Shown: one piece after another, positions 36,512 to 45,945 of the stretch
Numbering within the stretch: the first letter of the stretch is position 1
Layout of the letters: the number at the start of each line of letters is the position of its first letter
Assembly: GCA_024653965.1 (NCBI GenBank)
Contig: JANLGW010000024.1
Location: 1 to 64,000 of the forward strand
Direction: 5' to 3'
DNA length: 64,000 nt
DNA from: Rhodospirillales bacterium
Lineage (GTDB): Bacteria > Pseudomonadota > Alphaproteobacteria > Rhodospirillales > Magnetovibrionaceae
Translations under genes and position numbers: made by a program
The notes under the pieces: generated by a model
Told to the model about the DNA's origin: nothing
Databases searched by the model: none
The model's input: only the letters and a program-made list of their open reading frames with translations

Positions 36512-36625
36512 GATTCCAACGCCTTAGCTTCGATTCGTCTAAAACCCGCGAATCGGAACGAATCGGAACGCGTCAGCGATTCAAAATGCAGTGATTTTCA
36601 AAAATAAAAGAGAATCGGGCGAATC
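36512..36625. promoter_or_regulatory. Dense cluster of GANTC (CcrM) sites
   Basis: Seven GANTC sites lie at 36512, 36532, 36550, 36560, 36578, 36612 and 36621, within 114 bases; chance predicts about one per 256 bases. Two are in a 10-base tandem repeat (GAATCGGAAC twice). The cluster fills the gap between the divergently read side of ybjN and the 3' end of ubiK, so it could act in ybjN-proC promoter control by methylation or bind a GANTC-sensitive protein. Confidence 0.6.
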
Positions 36626-36647
36626 GAACCCGCGCGGCCCCGTTGGA

Positions 36648-36923
36648 TTAGGATTTTTTCTTGGCTGATTTATGCTCGGACTTCAGTTGAGTTTCCAATT
36701 CGGCGACGCGGGCTTCCAGCTTTTCCTGTTCGGAGCGGGCTTTGGCGGCCATGGCTTTGACGGCGTCGAATTCTTCGCGGCTGACCAGATTCATGTCGGC
36801 CAGCAGCTTTTCCATCTGGCGGCGTAAAATACCCTCGGCGTCGCCCTTAAGCCCGGTCACGGCGGAAACCGCGCCACTCGCCATTTTGGCCATATCGTCG
36901 AGAATGCGGTTCGAGGTTTGCAT
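36648..36923 (-). CDS. ubiK: UbiK-family accessory factor (YqiC-like)
   Basis: 91 residues from the ATG at 36923 with AAGGA 13 bases before; a start three codons earlier is possible. Two amphipathic helices (NRILDDMAKMASGAVSAVTG; GDAEGILRRQMEKLLADM), then a C-terminal coiled coil (KLEARVAELETQL) and a Lys-rich end. UbiK binds UbiJ and lipid and supports ubiquinone synthesis. It is read away from hldD. Confidence 0.85.
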   Translation of the reverse strand: MQTSNRILDDMAKMASGAVSAVTGLKGDAEGILRRQMEKLLADMNLVSREEFDAVKAMAAKARSEQEKLEARVAELETQLKSEHKSAKKKS

Positions 36924-37038
36924 GGGGGCCATCCTTATTGCTGAAAAAGCGATTGAAGGCGCATTATGGATGGGCGCGGCTTGCGGATCAAGGCTTGCGG
37001 CCCTATAAAAAGTCTTAAGCAAAAAAAGGGGGGTTCCC

Positions 37039-38040
37039 ATGTATGTGGTGACAGGCGGCGCCGGTTTTATCGGATCCAATATCGTTTGGGCTTTGGAACA
37101 ACGCGCCAAGGCCACCGGCCACTCCAGGCGCATCGTGGTGGTGGATCGACTGCGCGATGCCATGAAATGGAAAAACATCGCCAAGCGCGAGCTCTATGAG
37201 ATCATCCCCCCCGAAGATATGTTCGATTTTCTGGAGCTCAATGCGTCCAACGTCGACGCGATTTTCCATATGGGTGCGATTTCGTCGACCACCGAAATTG
37301 ATGTCGACAAGATCGTGCTCAATAATTTCCGCCTGTCGGTGGATTTGTGGAAATGGTGCACGAACCATCATGTGCGGTTCATTTATGCGTCGAGTGCGGC
37401 GACTTATGGCAGCGGCGAAAATGGCTTCGTCGACGATACGAACTTAGACGCCCTGGCCAAATTGCAGCCGCTTAACCCTTACGGGTGGAGCAAACATGCG
37501 TTCGATCGGCGCATTGTGCGCGCCCTGGCCAGCGGCGAAGCCCATCCGCCGCAGTGGGCGGGGTTGAAGTTCTTCAACGTCTACGGTCCCAACGAATATC
37601 ACAAAGGTTCCATGCAAAGCGTGGTCAGCCACGTCTTTCCGGTGGCCGATCGCGGCGAGACGGCAAAACTTTTTAAATCCCACCATCCCGACTATGAAGA
37701 TGGCGGCCAGATGCGCGATTTCATCCATGTGGACGATTGCATTAAGGTCATGATGTGGCTGCTGGACCACGAAAGGGTTTCGGGTCTGTTCAACTGCGGC
37801 ACCGGGCAGGCGCGCCCGTTTAAAGATTTGGCGGCGGCGGTGTACAGCGCGCTGGGCATGGACGCGAAGATCGAATACGTGCCCACGCCGGAGCACTTGC
37901 GCGACAAGTACCAATACTTCACCGAAGCCGACATGAACAAATTGCGCCAAGCGGGTTATACGGCGGAGTTCATGTCGCTGGAAGACGGCGTGCGCGCCTA
38001 CGTTCAAGATTATCTGTTCACCGACGATCCGTTTAGGTAA
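37039..38040 (+). CDS. hldD: ADP-L-glycero-D-manno-heptose 6-epimerase
   Basis: 333 residues, NAD(P)-dependent SDR epimerase. VVTGGAGFIGSNIVWAL binds the cofactor; IFHMGAISSTTE, YASSAATYG and YGWSKHAFDR (the Tyr/Lys pair) and FFNVYGPNEYHKGSM are the HldD marks. It makes the heptose precursor of the lipopolysaccharide inner core. A strong ribosome site (AAAGGGGGG) precedes the ATG. No other heptose genes are nearby. Confidence 0.94.
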   Translation: MYVVTGGAGFIGSNIVWALEQRAKATGHSRRIVVVDRLRDAMKWKNIAKRELYEIIPPEDMFDFLELNASNVDAIFHMGAISSTTEIDVDKIVLNNFRLSVDLWKWCTNHHVRFIYASSAATYGSGENGFVDDTNLDALAKLQPLNPYGWSKHAFDRRIVRALASGEAHPPQWAGLKFFNVYGPNEYHKGSMQSVVSHVFPVADRGETAKLFKSHHPDYEDGGQMRDFIHVDDCIKVMMWLLDHERVSGLFNCGTGQARPFKDLAAAVYSALGMDAKIEYVPTPEHLRDKYQYFTEADMNKLRQAGYTAEFMSLEDGVRAYVQDYLFTDDPFR

Positions 38041-38043
38041 ATC

Positions 38044-38838
38044 ATGCTGGCTATTGCGTTTCCCCTGATCGATCCGGTTTTATTTGAAATCGGGCCTGTC
38101 GCCATTCGTTGGTATGCGTTGGCTTATATCGTTGGCCTAGTGTTGGGGTGGCGTTATCTGATCTGGTTGGCGCGTCAACCGGGCAGCCTCGTCAAAGACA
38201 TCGACGCCGACGATTTTTTGGTGTGGGCGACGTTCGCGGTGATCCTGGGCGGGCGCTTGGGTTATGTGATTTTTTACAAATCTGAATATTACCTGATGAA
38301 TCCCGCTGAAATTCTCAAGACCTGGCAGGGCGGCATGTCGTTCCACGGCGGGTTCTTAGGCGTTTTGCTGGCCACCGTGTGGTTTACGCGGCGGCGCAAG
38401 GTGGGCTTTTGGGCGTTCATCGATCTGGCCGCCGTGGTCACGCCCATCGGCCTGTTTTTTGGGCGCTTGGCGAACTTTATCAATTCCGAACTGTGGGGGC
38501 GCATCACCGATGCGCCGTGGGGCATGGTGTTTCCGAACGGCGGGCCGGAACCGCGCCACCCCAGCCAATTGTATGAAGCCGCGTTGGAAGGCTTGGTACT
38601 GCTGGCGGTGCTGCATTGGGTGTGGCGACATGACCGCTGGCGTTTGACGCCGGGGGTCCTTTCCGGTGCGTTTTTGATCGGTTACGGTTTGTCGCGCACG
38701 GTGGTGGAATTTTTCCGCCAGCCCGACCAGCACTTGGGGTTTTTGGTGGGTGGGGCGACCATGGGGCAGTGGCTTTCGCTGCCGATGGTGCTGGCCGGCG
38801 TGGGCCTTATTGTATATGCGCGGCGCGTTCCTAAATAA
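38044..38838 (+). CDS. lgt: Prolipoprotein diacylglyceryl transferase
   Basis: 264 residues, about seven membrane helices. GGRLGYVIFYKSEYYL, MSFHGGFLGVLLA and the signature GRLANFINSELWGR followed by PRHPSQLYEAALEG are diagnostic. It transfers diacylglycerol to the lipobox Cys of lipoproteins. It begins three bases after hldD and is followed by midA and, after an inserted small gene, pgeF; lgt-midA-pgeF is a conserved order. Confidence 0.97.
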   Translation: MLAIAFPLIDPVLFEIGPVAIRWYALAYIVGLVLGWRYLIWLARQPGSLVKDIDADDFLVWATFAVILGGRLGYVIFYKSEYYLMNPAEILKTWQGGMSFHGGFLGVLLATVWFTRRRKVGFWAFIDLAAVVTPIGLFFGRLANFINSELWGRITDAPWGMVFPNGGPEPRHPSQLYEAALEGLVLLAVLHWVWRHDRWRLTPGVLSGAFLIGYGLSRTVVEFFRQPDQHLGFLVGGATMGQWLSLPMVLAGVGLIVYARRVPK

Positions 38839-38869
38839 GGGCTCTGTTCAGCTTTAACCGGGAAATGTC

Positions 38870-39955
38870 ATGACCGTTCTTTTCGATCTCCTCAAAACCG
38901 AAATCGAGGCCCAAGGCCCCATCTCCGTGGCGCGTTATATGGAACTGGCGCTGGGCCATGGTGAACACGGTTATTACATGAAACAAGATCCCTTCGGCAA
39001 AGCAGGCGATTTCATCACCGCGCCGGAAATCAGCCAGATGTTCGGCGAGATGGTCGGGCTGTGGGCATGCGTGGTGTGGCAGGCGATGGGCAGCCCCGAT
39101 CCGATCAATGTGGTTGAGGTCGGTCCCGGGCGCGGCACCTTGATGGCCGATGCGCTGCGCGCCACGCAAATGGTCGAAGCCTTTGAAGATGCCGCAAGGG
39201 TGTGGTTGGTGGAAATCAGCCCGGTTCTGCGCGAGGCGCAAAAGAAGGCCCTGGCCCCCACGTTCATGATGCCCGCGTGGCGCGATCGATTCGCGGACAT
39301 TGGGCCCGGCCCGGTGATCGTGTGGGGCAATGAATTTTTTGACGCTCTGCCCATCCGTCAATACGTGCGCGCCGATGACGGTTGGCGCGAACGCCGGGTC
39401 GGTTTGAACGATGAACGGGATGGATTGGCGTTTATCCTATCGATGGACAAGATCGATGCGAATTTGATTCCCGAAGAAGTACAGGGCGCGCCCATTGGTG
39501 GCATCTATGAAGATCAGGCGCTGTCGCGTGTGATCATGGGCGAGATTGCCAAGCGGGTGGTGGAGCACGGCGGCGCGGCGCTGTTTTTCGATTACGGCCA
39601 CGGTGAACATGCCATTGGCGAAACACTGCAGGCGGTGAAGTCCCACGATTACGCCGATGTGTTGAAGAATCCGGGCGATCAGGATATTACCGCCCATGTG
39701 GATTTTGCCCAACTGGCCGAGGCCGCGCGCGCTGCAGGGGCCCAAGTGTTCGGCCCGGTGCCGCAGGGGGCGTTTTTGGAACGTCTCGGCATGCGCCAGC
39801 GCGCCGACACCTTGATGATGAATGCGAACCCCGAACAGGTGCCGGAAATCGACGCCGCGTATCAACGCCTGACCGCCGCCGAGCAAATGGGCAGTCTGTT
39901 TAAAGTCATGGCCGTAGTGCCGCCCGGTTTCGGCGTGCCGCCCTGGGTGGAGTAA
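38870..39955 (+). CDS. Class I SAM-dependent methyltransferase, MidA/NDUFAF7 family
   Basis: 361 residues. GDFITAPEISQMFGEMVGLW and NVVEVGPGRGTLMADAL form the SAM site; VIVWGNEFFDALPIRQYVR and ALFFDYGHGEHAIGETLQAVK are further family signatures. Its eukaryotic relative NDUFAF7 dimethylates an arginine of a complex I subunit in assembly; the bacterial protein probably does the same or a similar job, but that is inference. Confidence 0.88.
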   Translation: MTVLFDLLKTEIEAQGPISVARYMELALGHGEHGYYMKQDPFGKAGDFITAPEISQMFGEMVGLWACVVWQAMGSPDPINVVEVGPGRGTLMADALRATQMVEAFEDAARVWLVEISPVLREAQKKALAPTFMMPAWRDRFADIGPGPVIVWGNEFFDALPIRQYVRADDGWRERRVGLNDERDGLAFILSMDKIDANLIPEEVQGAPIGGIYEDQALSRVIMGEIAKRVVEHGGAALFFDYGHGEHAIGETLQAVKSHDYADVLKNPGDQDITAHVDFAQLAEAARAAGAQVFGPVPQGAFLERLGMRQRADTLMMNANPEQVPEIDAAYQRLTAAEQMGSLFKVMAVVPPGFGVPPWVE

Positions 39956-39986
39956 ATAAGGGCTGAATAAGCCGGGCCGCTAATTT

Positions 39987-40238
39987 TTAAAATACGGTCG
40001 TGGATCCGACGGCTTGGCTGCGGGTGATGTTGGTTTGTTGCACCCTGGCGTAAACGTGTGCTCCGGTGGCGGGATTTTGTAGAATAATCTCGCCGGGTTG
40101 GTCCCATGCACCTTCGATTATTTCGCCGATGGCGAAGGGCATTGGACCCGGAGCCTCAAGCACCACGCATTGATGGCTTTGCGTCTCAACGACGAGCGCG
40201 CCTAAATTGCGGTTTATCGCAACGATTGTTCCATTCAT
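39987..40238 (-). CDS. Small protein of unknown function
   Basis: 83 residues from the ATG at 40238 (MNGTIVAINRNLGALVVETQ); a GTG five codons earlier is possible. Repeated short beta-strand segments with Gly turns (IGEIIEGAWDQPGEIIL) suggest a small OB-like or barrel fold like short proteins often annotated as hypothetical. It is read opposite to midA and pgeF and breaks the usual midA-pgeF adjacency. Function unknown; coding status supported by composition and the strong MNGTIVAI start. Confidence 0.55.
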   Translation of the reverse strand: MNGTIVAINRNLGALVVETQSHQCVVLEAPGPMPFAIGEIIEGAWDQPGEIILQNPATGAHVYARVQQTNITRSQAVGSTTVF

Positions 40239-40381
40239 GATATCCACCCTCATTGTCTAGCCCTTGCAACGTATCATTGTCGTTGGCTTTGGTAAATACA
40301 ATGTGTCGGGGTGCGCGATTCGATGAGGTCCGATGGCGTTTGGCCCTTGGCAGGACGTGTCTTAAGCCCTTTAATAGAGTC

Positions 40382-41146
40382 ATGTTGACCGCAACCGTCT
40401 TAGAGTGCGCAAACGTGCGCCACGGCTTTCTCTCCCGCAAAGGCGGGGTGAGCGAAGGTGTGTACGCTTCGCTCAATTGTGGCCCGGGCTCGGCCGACGA
40501 ACCGCAAGCCGTTGTGGAAAATCGTCGTCGGGCGGTCAGTCGGGCTGGGCTGGCTGGCGCGCCGTTGGTCACTTGTTATCAGATCCATTCCGCCGATGTG
40601 GTGCGTGTGACGGAGCCTTGGGCGGCAAAGGACGCACCCAAGGCCGATGCGCTGGTCACTGATCGGACGGGCATCGCGCTGGGCGTGCTCACCGCCGATT
40701 GCGCGCCGGTGTTGTTTTGCGATGTGCAGGCCGGCGTGGTGGGGGCGGCGCATGCGGGCTGGAAGGGCGCGGTGGGCGGCGTTTTGGAAGCGACGGTTCG
40801 CGAGATGACGCATCTGGGTGCAAGGGCGCAAAATATCCGTGCGGCGGTGGGGCCGTGTATCCATCAAAAATCATACGAGGTCGGCGGGGATTTGTGCAAA
40901 GCCGTGCTGACGGCCAGCGATTGGGCGCTGGAATTGTTCGAACCGAGCGTCTTGCCGGATCACTATCAATTCGATCTGCCCGGTTATGTATCGGGGCGGT
41001 TGGCGCGTATGGACTTGGGCCACATCGAAGTGCTGGCCTTCGACACCTATGGCGATGAAAACCAGTTTTTCAGTTATCGCCGCACTACCCACCAAGGCGG
41101 CGGCGATTATGGTCGGTTGCTTTCCGTTATCGGGATGGGGGCTTGA
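40382..41146 (+). CDS. pgeF: Purine nucleoside phosphorylase / polyphenol oxidase family (PgeF/YfiH)
   Basis: 254 residues. Start MLTATVLECANVRHGFLSRKGG at 40382. The zinc-site motifs are present: CYQIHSADV, TADCAPVLF, GAAHAGWKGAVGGV, GPCIHQKSYEV. The family was called laccase or polyphenol oxidase; members phosphorolyse or deaminate adenosine and E. coli PgeF also corrects peptidoglycan precursors. Usually linked to lgt and midA as here. Confidence 0.9.
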   Translation: MLTATVLECANVRHGFLSRKGGVSEGVYASLNCGPGSADEPQAVVENRRRAVSRAGLAGAPLVTCYQIHSADVVRVTEPWAAKDAPKADALVTDRTGIALGVLTADCAPVLFCDVQAGVVGAAHAGWKGAVGGVLEATVREMTHLGARAQNIRAAVGPCIHQKSYEVGGDLCKAVLTASDWALELFEPSVLPDHYQFDLPGYVSGRLARMDLGHIEVLAFDTYGDENQFFSYRRTTHQGGGDYGRLLSVIGMGA

Positions 41147-41150
41147 AGCT

Positions 41151-42113
41151 GTGATTCGCATGTGGGCTTTGGGGCTGTTAGCCCTTATGGCGGGGGCTTT
41201 GGCCGCCTGCGCCGAAAATACGCGCCCGTTGCAAACGCGCTGGGATGCTTATTACGCCATTCCCGATGCGCCGAGCGCTCATGTGGTGGTGGTGCCGCCC
41301 GAAGGCACCACGCTGCCGATGGCCAAACTGATTGCGCGTTATGTGGTGGAAAATCTACACAAACAAAAGATCAGCGCCGAAATCGGCGATGGCCAGCCCG
41401 GCCAGGGGCATCATTTCATTCTGACCGGCACGGTGGAAGACAATCTCACCGATCCGCAGGTGCGCTTTCGCCGGGTGATGCGCTGGTTGTTATCGGATGC
41501 GGGCGGGCGGTTAATCGCTACCCATGCCGAGGGTATCGAAGGCAGCGAAGACGAATGGGATTTCGGTTCCGCGCGTCTGCTTGAAGCCATTGGCATTCAA
41601 ACCGCCGGACCGGTGGCGCAAATGGTATTGCTGGAAACCAAGGCTCCGGCGCCCATAGACCCCTTGCGCCAGGGCCTGTTGGTGGACACCGTAATGGGCG
41701 TGAGCCCCGAAGATGCCCAGGCATTGCTGGCATCGCTGAAAGAAGCGTTGCGCACCACCGATGTCATCGTGACCGGCGATCCGCGTCAGGCTGCTTATCA
41801 TTTGACCGGGCAGGTGGAAACAACTCCGGTGTCAGGCGATATGCTCAAGGTGCGCATCACCTGGGTCGTGGCCTCCCTGGACAACAGGGAAATGGGGCGT
41901 GCCGTGCAGGAAAATCAGATCCCGGCGGCGCAAATCCAAGGCGGTTGGCGCGATTTGGCCCCGCGTGTCGGTCAGGCGGCGGCGCTGGGCGTGGAACATG
42001 TTTTTGGCCTCCGTTCGGGTCCGGCGCCGGGGGCTGCCAACCGTGCCTTAGGCGATCCTCCGGCGGTCGTTTTGCCTGGGGAATCCGGTCGCGCCCTGCC
42101 GCCACCGCAGTAA
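41151..42113 (+). CDS. Putative lipoprotein of unknown function
   Basis: About 320 residues from a GTG four bases after pgeF (ATG at 41160 possible). A signal peptide ends in the lipobox LAAC (LLALMAGALAAC), so it is probably anchored in a membrane by a lipid. The rest is soluble: two regions share similar phrases (PMAKLIARYVVEN and EGIEGSEDEWDFG; AQALLASLKEALRT), then a C-terminal Pro/Ala/Gly-rich tail. No domain is recognised. It follows pgeF closely and is followed by a 291-base repeat-rich gap before prs. Confidence 0.7.
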   Translation: MIRMWALGLLALMAGALAACAENTRPLQTRWDAYYAIPDAPSAHVVVVPPEGTTLPMAKLIARYVVENLHKQKISAEIGDGQPGQGHHFILTGTVEDNLTDPQVRFRRVMRWLLSDAGGRLIATHAEGIEGSEDEWDFGSARLLEAIGIQTAGPVAQMVLLETKAPAPIDPLRQGLLVDTVMGVSPEDAQALLASLKEALRTTDVIVTGDPRQAAYHLTGQVETTPVSGDMLKVRITWVVASLDNREMGRAVQENQIPAAQIQGGWRDLAPRVGQAAALGVEHVFGLRSGPAPGAANRALGDPPAVVLPGESGRALPPPQ

Positions 42114-42138
42114 GCATCGCCTCATTTGCCCCGTTTAG

Positions 42139-42238
42139 GCGTGAATCCCTAGAGTGCGATCGGCATAGATTGGAGCATTTTTACTTCAATCTATGCCGTG
42201 AATCGCCCTCTAACACATGAATAGGGGCGGATTCACGC
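42139..42238. repeat. Nested inverted repeats, dispersed intergenic element
   Basis: An outer pair GCGTGAATCC (42139-42148) and GGATTCACGC (42229-42238) encloses AGAGTGCGATCG at 42151-42162, a perfect 12-bp stem CGGCATAGATTG/CAATCTATGCCG (42161-42172 and 42187-42198, loop of 14 bases), and CGCCCTCTAACAC. The AGAGTGCGATCG...CTCTAACAC frame is shared with the 18-bp palindrome at 30821, so the stem-loop looks inserted into it. The 166 bases after it, up to prs, hold partial repeats (AAAGCGATCCGACCCTAG) but no gene. Confidence 0.65.
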
Positions 42239-42404
42239 TTTAGGTGGGATGATTCCCCCTAAAGCGATCCGACCCTAGAAAAAAGCCACTTTTTAGGCGC
42301 TTAGAGCGTTTACATCCTAAGTCGCGCTTGGTATGTTCCGCCCGCGTCAGGACAGGCGATGTGCGCCCTTGTTTTGGGCGCGATAATGGGTCGGATTTAG
42401 ACTG

Positions 42405-43340
42405 ATGAAAATCATTGCAGGCAACAGCAACTTGCCGTTGGCACAGGCGATTTCCCAGGAATTGAAGATTCCCCTGGCGAAAGGCACCATCCGGCGCTTT
42501 TCCGACATGGAAATTTTCGTCGAAATCCAGGAAAACGTGCGCGGCGAAGACGTGTTTGTGATCCAGTCCACTTCGTACCCCGCCAACGACAATCTGATGG
42601 AACTGCTGGTTGTGATCGACGCGCTTAGGCGTGGCTCCGCCCGGCGCATTACCGCCGTGTTGCCGTACTTCGGTTATGCTCGTCAAGACCGTAAACCCGC
42701 TCCGCGCACGCCGATTTCCGCCAAGCTGGTGGCCAATATGATTACCGCCGCAGGTGCCGACCGGGTGTTGACCTTGGATCTGCACGCCGGGCAAATTCAG
42801 GGCTTTTTCGATATTCCGTTGGATAATCTGTATGCCGCGCCGGTATTTACCCGCGACATTCATCAGCGTTTGCACGGTGAAAACAACATTACCGTGGTTT
42901 CCCCCGACGTTGGCGGTGTGGTGCGTGCGCGCGCCGTGGCCAAGCGTCTGGAAGCTGATTTGGCGATTATCGACAAGCGCCGCGAACGCGCGGGTATCTC
43001 CGAAGTGATGAACATTATCGGCGACGTTGCAGATCGGCGTTGCATTTTGATCGACGATATTGTTGATTCCGGCGGCACGCTTTGTAATGCGGCGGTGGCT
43101 TTGAAAGAAGCCGGCGCGAGTGAAGTGTATGCTTACATCACCCATGGGGTGCTTTCGGGAGGCGCTGTATCGCGCATCGAGGCATCTCCGTTGGAAATGC
43201 TGGTGGTTACCGACAGCATTCAGGCCACCGACGCGGTCAAGGGTGCACATAACATTGAACAGTTGCCGATCGCGAAGCTGATGGCCGACGCCATCGAGCG
43301 CATCAGCACCGAAACCTCGGTTTCGTCGTTGTTCGACTGA
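42405..43340 (+). CDS. prs: Ribose-phosphate pyrophosphokinase (PRPP synthetase)
   Basis: 311 residues, class I PRPP synthetase. [57 protein letters not shown] and the PRPP loop [21 protein letters not shown] are all seen. It makes PRPP for nucleotides, His, Trp and NAD. It is preceded by a repeat-rich gap and followed by a hairpin and rplY. Confidence 0.97.
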   Translation: MKIIAGNSNLPLAQAISQELKIPLAKGTIRRFSDMEIFVEIQENVRGEDVFVIQSTSYPANDNLMELLVVIDALRRGSARRITAVLPYFGYARQDRKPAPRTPISAKLVANMITAAGADRVLTLDLHAGQIQGFFDIPLDNLYAAPVFTRDIHQRLHGENNITVVSPDVGGVVRARAVAKRLEADLAIIDKRRERAGISEVMNIIGDVADRRCILIDDIVDSGGTLCNAAVALKEAGASEVYAYITHGVLSGGAVSRIEASPLEMLVVTDSIQATDAVKGAHNIEQLPIAKLMADAIERISTETSVSSLFD

Positions 43341-43393
43341 TGATTTAAGAATTCCCGGCCAGGGCCATGAGGGCCAAGGCGGGGTTTGGTGGG

Positions 43394-43422
43394 CGCAGCA
43401 CCCCTGGAGGCTGCGTCGTTTT
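43394..43422 (+). terminator. Possible terminator between prs and rplY
   Basis: CGCAGC, ten bases, GCTGCG, then TCGTTTT. The stem is short but GC-rich with a partial T tail; it may attenuate rather than end transcription. rplY begins 16 bases later with an AAAAGGAG ribosome site. Confidence 0.45.
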
Positions 43423-43437
43423 AAAAGGAGAAGCCTT

Positions 43438-44106
43438 ATGGCTGAAGCTTATGTTCTCAGCGCTGAAATGCGCGAGCGGGCAGGTAAGGGGGCAGCCCGC
43501 GCGACCCGTCGTTCGGGGCGCGTGCCTGCCGTCATTTATGGTGACAAGAAAGACTCGGTGTTGATTTCCGTTGAGCCGGTTGAGCTCATGAAATTCATCA
43601 AGACCGGCGGTTTTTTCTCGCACTTGGTTGAACTTCAAGCGGGTAGCGACAAATATCGCGTTATCGCCCGTGACATTCAACTCGATCCGGTCACCGACCG
43701 TCCCGTGCATGTCGACTTCATGCGCGTCACGAAGGGCGTGCGCATTGCGGTTCATATTCCGATCCACTACATCAACGAAGCGGCTTCGCCGGGTATCAAA
43801 CGCGGCGGCGTGCTCAACATCGTGCGTCATGACGTCGAGTTGAACGTGTCTCCGGAAGACATTCCGGAATTCTTAGTCGTTGATCTGGCTGGCACCGATA
43901 TCGGCGATTCCATCCACATCGGCTCCGTGGCGTTGCCTGCGGGCGTGACGCCGACCATCACGGGCCGTAACTTCACGCTTGCTACGCTTGCCGCACCGTC
44001 TTCCGTTAAGTCGGCTGGCGATGAAGAAGGCGCAGGCGCACCGGCTGAAGCAGCACCCGCCGCAGCAGCTAAGCCGGGCGCCAAGAAAGAGGGCGGCGCG
44101 GCGTAA
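43438..44106 (+). CDS. rplY: 50S ribosomal protein L25/general stress protein Ctc
   Basis: 222 residues, the long two-domain (TL5/Ctc) form. The N-terminal RNA-binding part has RERAGKGAARATRRSGRVPAV and YGDKKDSV; the C-terminal beta domain has NEAASPGIKRGGVLNIVRHD and IPEFLVVDLAG; the end is an Ala/Pro/Lys tail. It binds 5S rRNA. pth and ychF follow, the standard prs-rplY-pth-ychF order. Confidence 0.96.
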   Translation: MAEAYVLSAEMRERAGKGAARATRRSGRVPAVIYGDKKDSVLISVEPVELMKFIKTGGFFSHLVELQAGSDKYRVIARDIQLDPVTDRPVHVDFMRVTKGVRIAVHIPIHYINEAASPGIKRGGVLNIVRHDVELNVSPEDIPEFLVVDLAGTDIGDSIHIGSVALPAGVTPTITGRNFTLATLAAPSSVKSAGDEEGAGAPAEAAPAAAAKPGAKKEGGAA

Positions 44107-44124
44107 GCCACCCCGCAGACGCAC

Positions 44125-44751
44125 ATGCGATTGGTTGTGGGGCTCGGAAATCCCGGCGAAAAATACGCCAGGAACCGCCACAACATCGGGTTTATGGCGG
44201 CGGACGAAATTGTCCGCCGCCATTCCTTTTCCGCCTTTCGTGCAAAATTTTCAGGCCAAGTGGCCGAAGGTTCGATTGGCGGCGAGAAGGTCATCGTGCT
44301 CAAACCGATGACGTACATGAACGAGTCCGGGCGGGCCGTGGCGGAAGCGGCGACGTTTTACAAGATCAACATCGAAGATATCGTCGTGCTGCATGACGAA
44401 TTGGATCTGGCGCCGGGTAAATTGCGCGTCAAGCGCGGCGGCGGACACGCGGGGCATAATGGCCTGCGTTCGATCCACGCCCATGTCGGTGAAGCCTATG
44501 CGCGCTTGCGCCTCGGCATTGGCCATCCTGGGCATAAGGATCAGGTCACGGGCCATGTGCTGAACGATTTTGCCAAGGCCGATAGCGATTGGCTAATGCC
44601 GCTGCTGGGTGCGGTGGCCGATCATATCGACTTGGTGTTTGCGGCCAAGGATGCCGATTTTATGTCGCGGGTCATGTTGGCGGTTCAGCCGCCACGTGAA
44701 GCGAAAACCAACCCGTCCGCCAATGCGGATGAAAACAAGGAAAACAACTGA
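44125..44751 (+). CDS. pth: Peptidyl-tRNA hydrolase
   Basis: 208 residues. [20 protein letters not shown] at the start holds the Asn and the catalytic His (NRHN), [10 protein letters not shown] follows, then [27 protein letters not shown]. It frees tRNA from drop-off peptides. The last 30 residues form a polar tail. Its stop overlaps the ychF start by one base. Confidence 0.97.
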   Translation: MRLVVGLGNPGEKYARNRHNIGFMAADEIVRRHSFSAFRAKFSGQVAEGSIGGEKVIVLKPMTYMNESGRAVAEAATFYKINIEDIVVLHDELDLAPGKLRVKRGGGHAGHNGLRSIHAHVGEAYARLRLGIGHPGHKDQVTGHVLNDFAKADSDWLMPLLGAVADHIDLVFAAKDADFMSRVMLAVQPPREAKTNPSANADENKENN

Positions 44752-45851
44752 TGGGTTTCAAGTGCGGTATTGTGGGTCTTCCCAACGTCGGCAAGTCCAC
44801 GCTTTTCAATGCGCTCACCGCCACTCAGGCGGCCGAGGCGGCGAACTTTCCGTTCTGCACCATCGAGCCCAATGTGGGCCGGGTCAGCGTGCCCGATCCG
44901 CGTCTCGACATCATCGCCAAAATCGGCGGTTCGGCGAAAATCATTCCCACCCAATTGGAATTCGTCGATATCGCAGGGCTGGTGCGCGGCGCTTCCAAGG
45001 GGGAAGGTTTGGGCAATCAGTTTCTCGCCAACATCCGCGAAGTGGATGCGATCATCAAAGTGGTGCGCTGCTTCGAAGACGATAACGTCACCCACGTCGA
45101 GGGCAGCATCGATCCCATCCGCGACGCGGAAACCATCGAAACGGAATTGATGCTGGCCGATTTGGAAAGCCTGGAAAAGCGCGTGACGGCGTTGACCAAA
45201 AAGGCGAAGGGTGGCGACAAGGATTCCAAGCAGTTGCTGGATATTGTCGAACGGGTGCTCAAGGCGCTTGAAGAAGGCAAACCCGCGCGCACGGTGCAGG
45301 TATCGCCGGACGATCAAAAAGCGTTCCAGATGCTGCAATTGCTGACCTCCAAGCCGATCTTGTACGTGTGCAATGTGGATGAAGATTCTGCGGCCACCGG
45401 CAACGCGCTATCGGCCAGGGTCGCCGAAATGGCGGCGGCGCAGGGGGCGGGCACGGTGGTGATTTCGGCCAAGATCGAAGAAGAAGTCAGCCAGCTCGAC
45501 GACGAAGCGGAAAAGAAGGAATTTCTGGAAACGTTGGGTCTGAAAGAAACCGGTCTGGCGCAGGTGATCCGCGCAGGGTACGCGCTGTTGGATCTGATTA
45601 CGTTCTTTACCGTCGGGCCGAAGGAAACCCGCGCCTGGACCATCCGCAAGGGTGCCAAGGCGCCGCAGGCTGCAGGGGAAATCCACACCGATTTCGAGCG
45701 TGGCTTTATCCGGGCCGAAACCATGGCCTATGACGATTTTGTCAAGCTGGGCGGCGAGCAGGCGTGTAAAGACGCCGGCAAGGTGCGCCAGGAAGGCAAG
45801 GAATACGTGGTGCAAGACGGCGATTTGATGCTGTTTAGGTTCAACGTTTAG
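44751..45851 (+). CDS. ychF: Redox-regulated ATPase YchF (Obg family)
   Basis: 366 residues. [18 protein letters not shown] (P loop), [35 protein letters not shown], then a coiled-coil insert and a C-terminal TGS domain ([20 protein letters not shown]). Despite the GTPase fold, YchF prefers ATP; the specificity motif is NVDE in VCNVDED in place of NKxD, as in the family. It associates with ribosomes and stress. Confidence 0.96.
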   Translation: MGFKCGIVGLPNVGKSTLFNALTATQAAEAANFPFCTIEPNVGRVSVPDPRLDIIAKIGGSAKIIPTQLEFVDIAGLVRGASKGEGLGNQFLANIREVDAIIKVVRCFEDDNVTHVEGSIDPIRDAETIETELMLADLESLEKRVTALTKKAKGGDKDSKQLLDIVERVLKALEEGKPARTVQVSPDDQKAFQMLQLLTSKPILYVCNVDEDSAATGNALSARVAEMAAAQGAGTVVISAKIEEEVSQLDDEAEKKEFLETLGLKETGLAQVIRAGYALLDLITFFTVGPKETRAWTIRKGAKAPQAAGEIHTDFERGFIRAETMAYDDFVKLGGEQACKDAGKVRQEGKEYVVQDGDLMLFRFNV

Positions 45852-45945
45852 CCCCGCTTCGGTTCAGGTTTTTATTGCGGCATAAGGGTTTCTGTTCGAT
45901 AACATTAAGGCTCGAAAACGAACATACTCAGGGGGACGTGAGGGC

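Noticed and set aside
36600-36645. A tRNA T-arm-like sequence (GGTTCGATTC on the minus strand)
   Set aside because: The flanking bases do not pair as a T stem and no acceptor, anticodon or D arm can be built around it; the signal comes from the GANTC-rich repeats.
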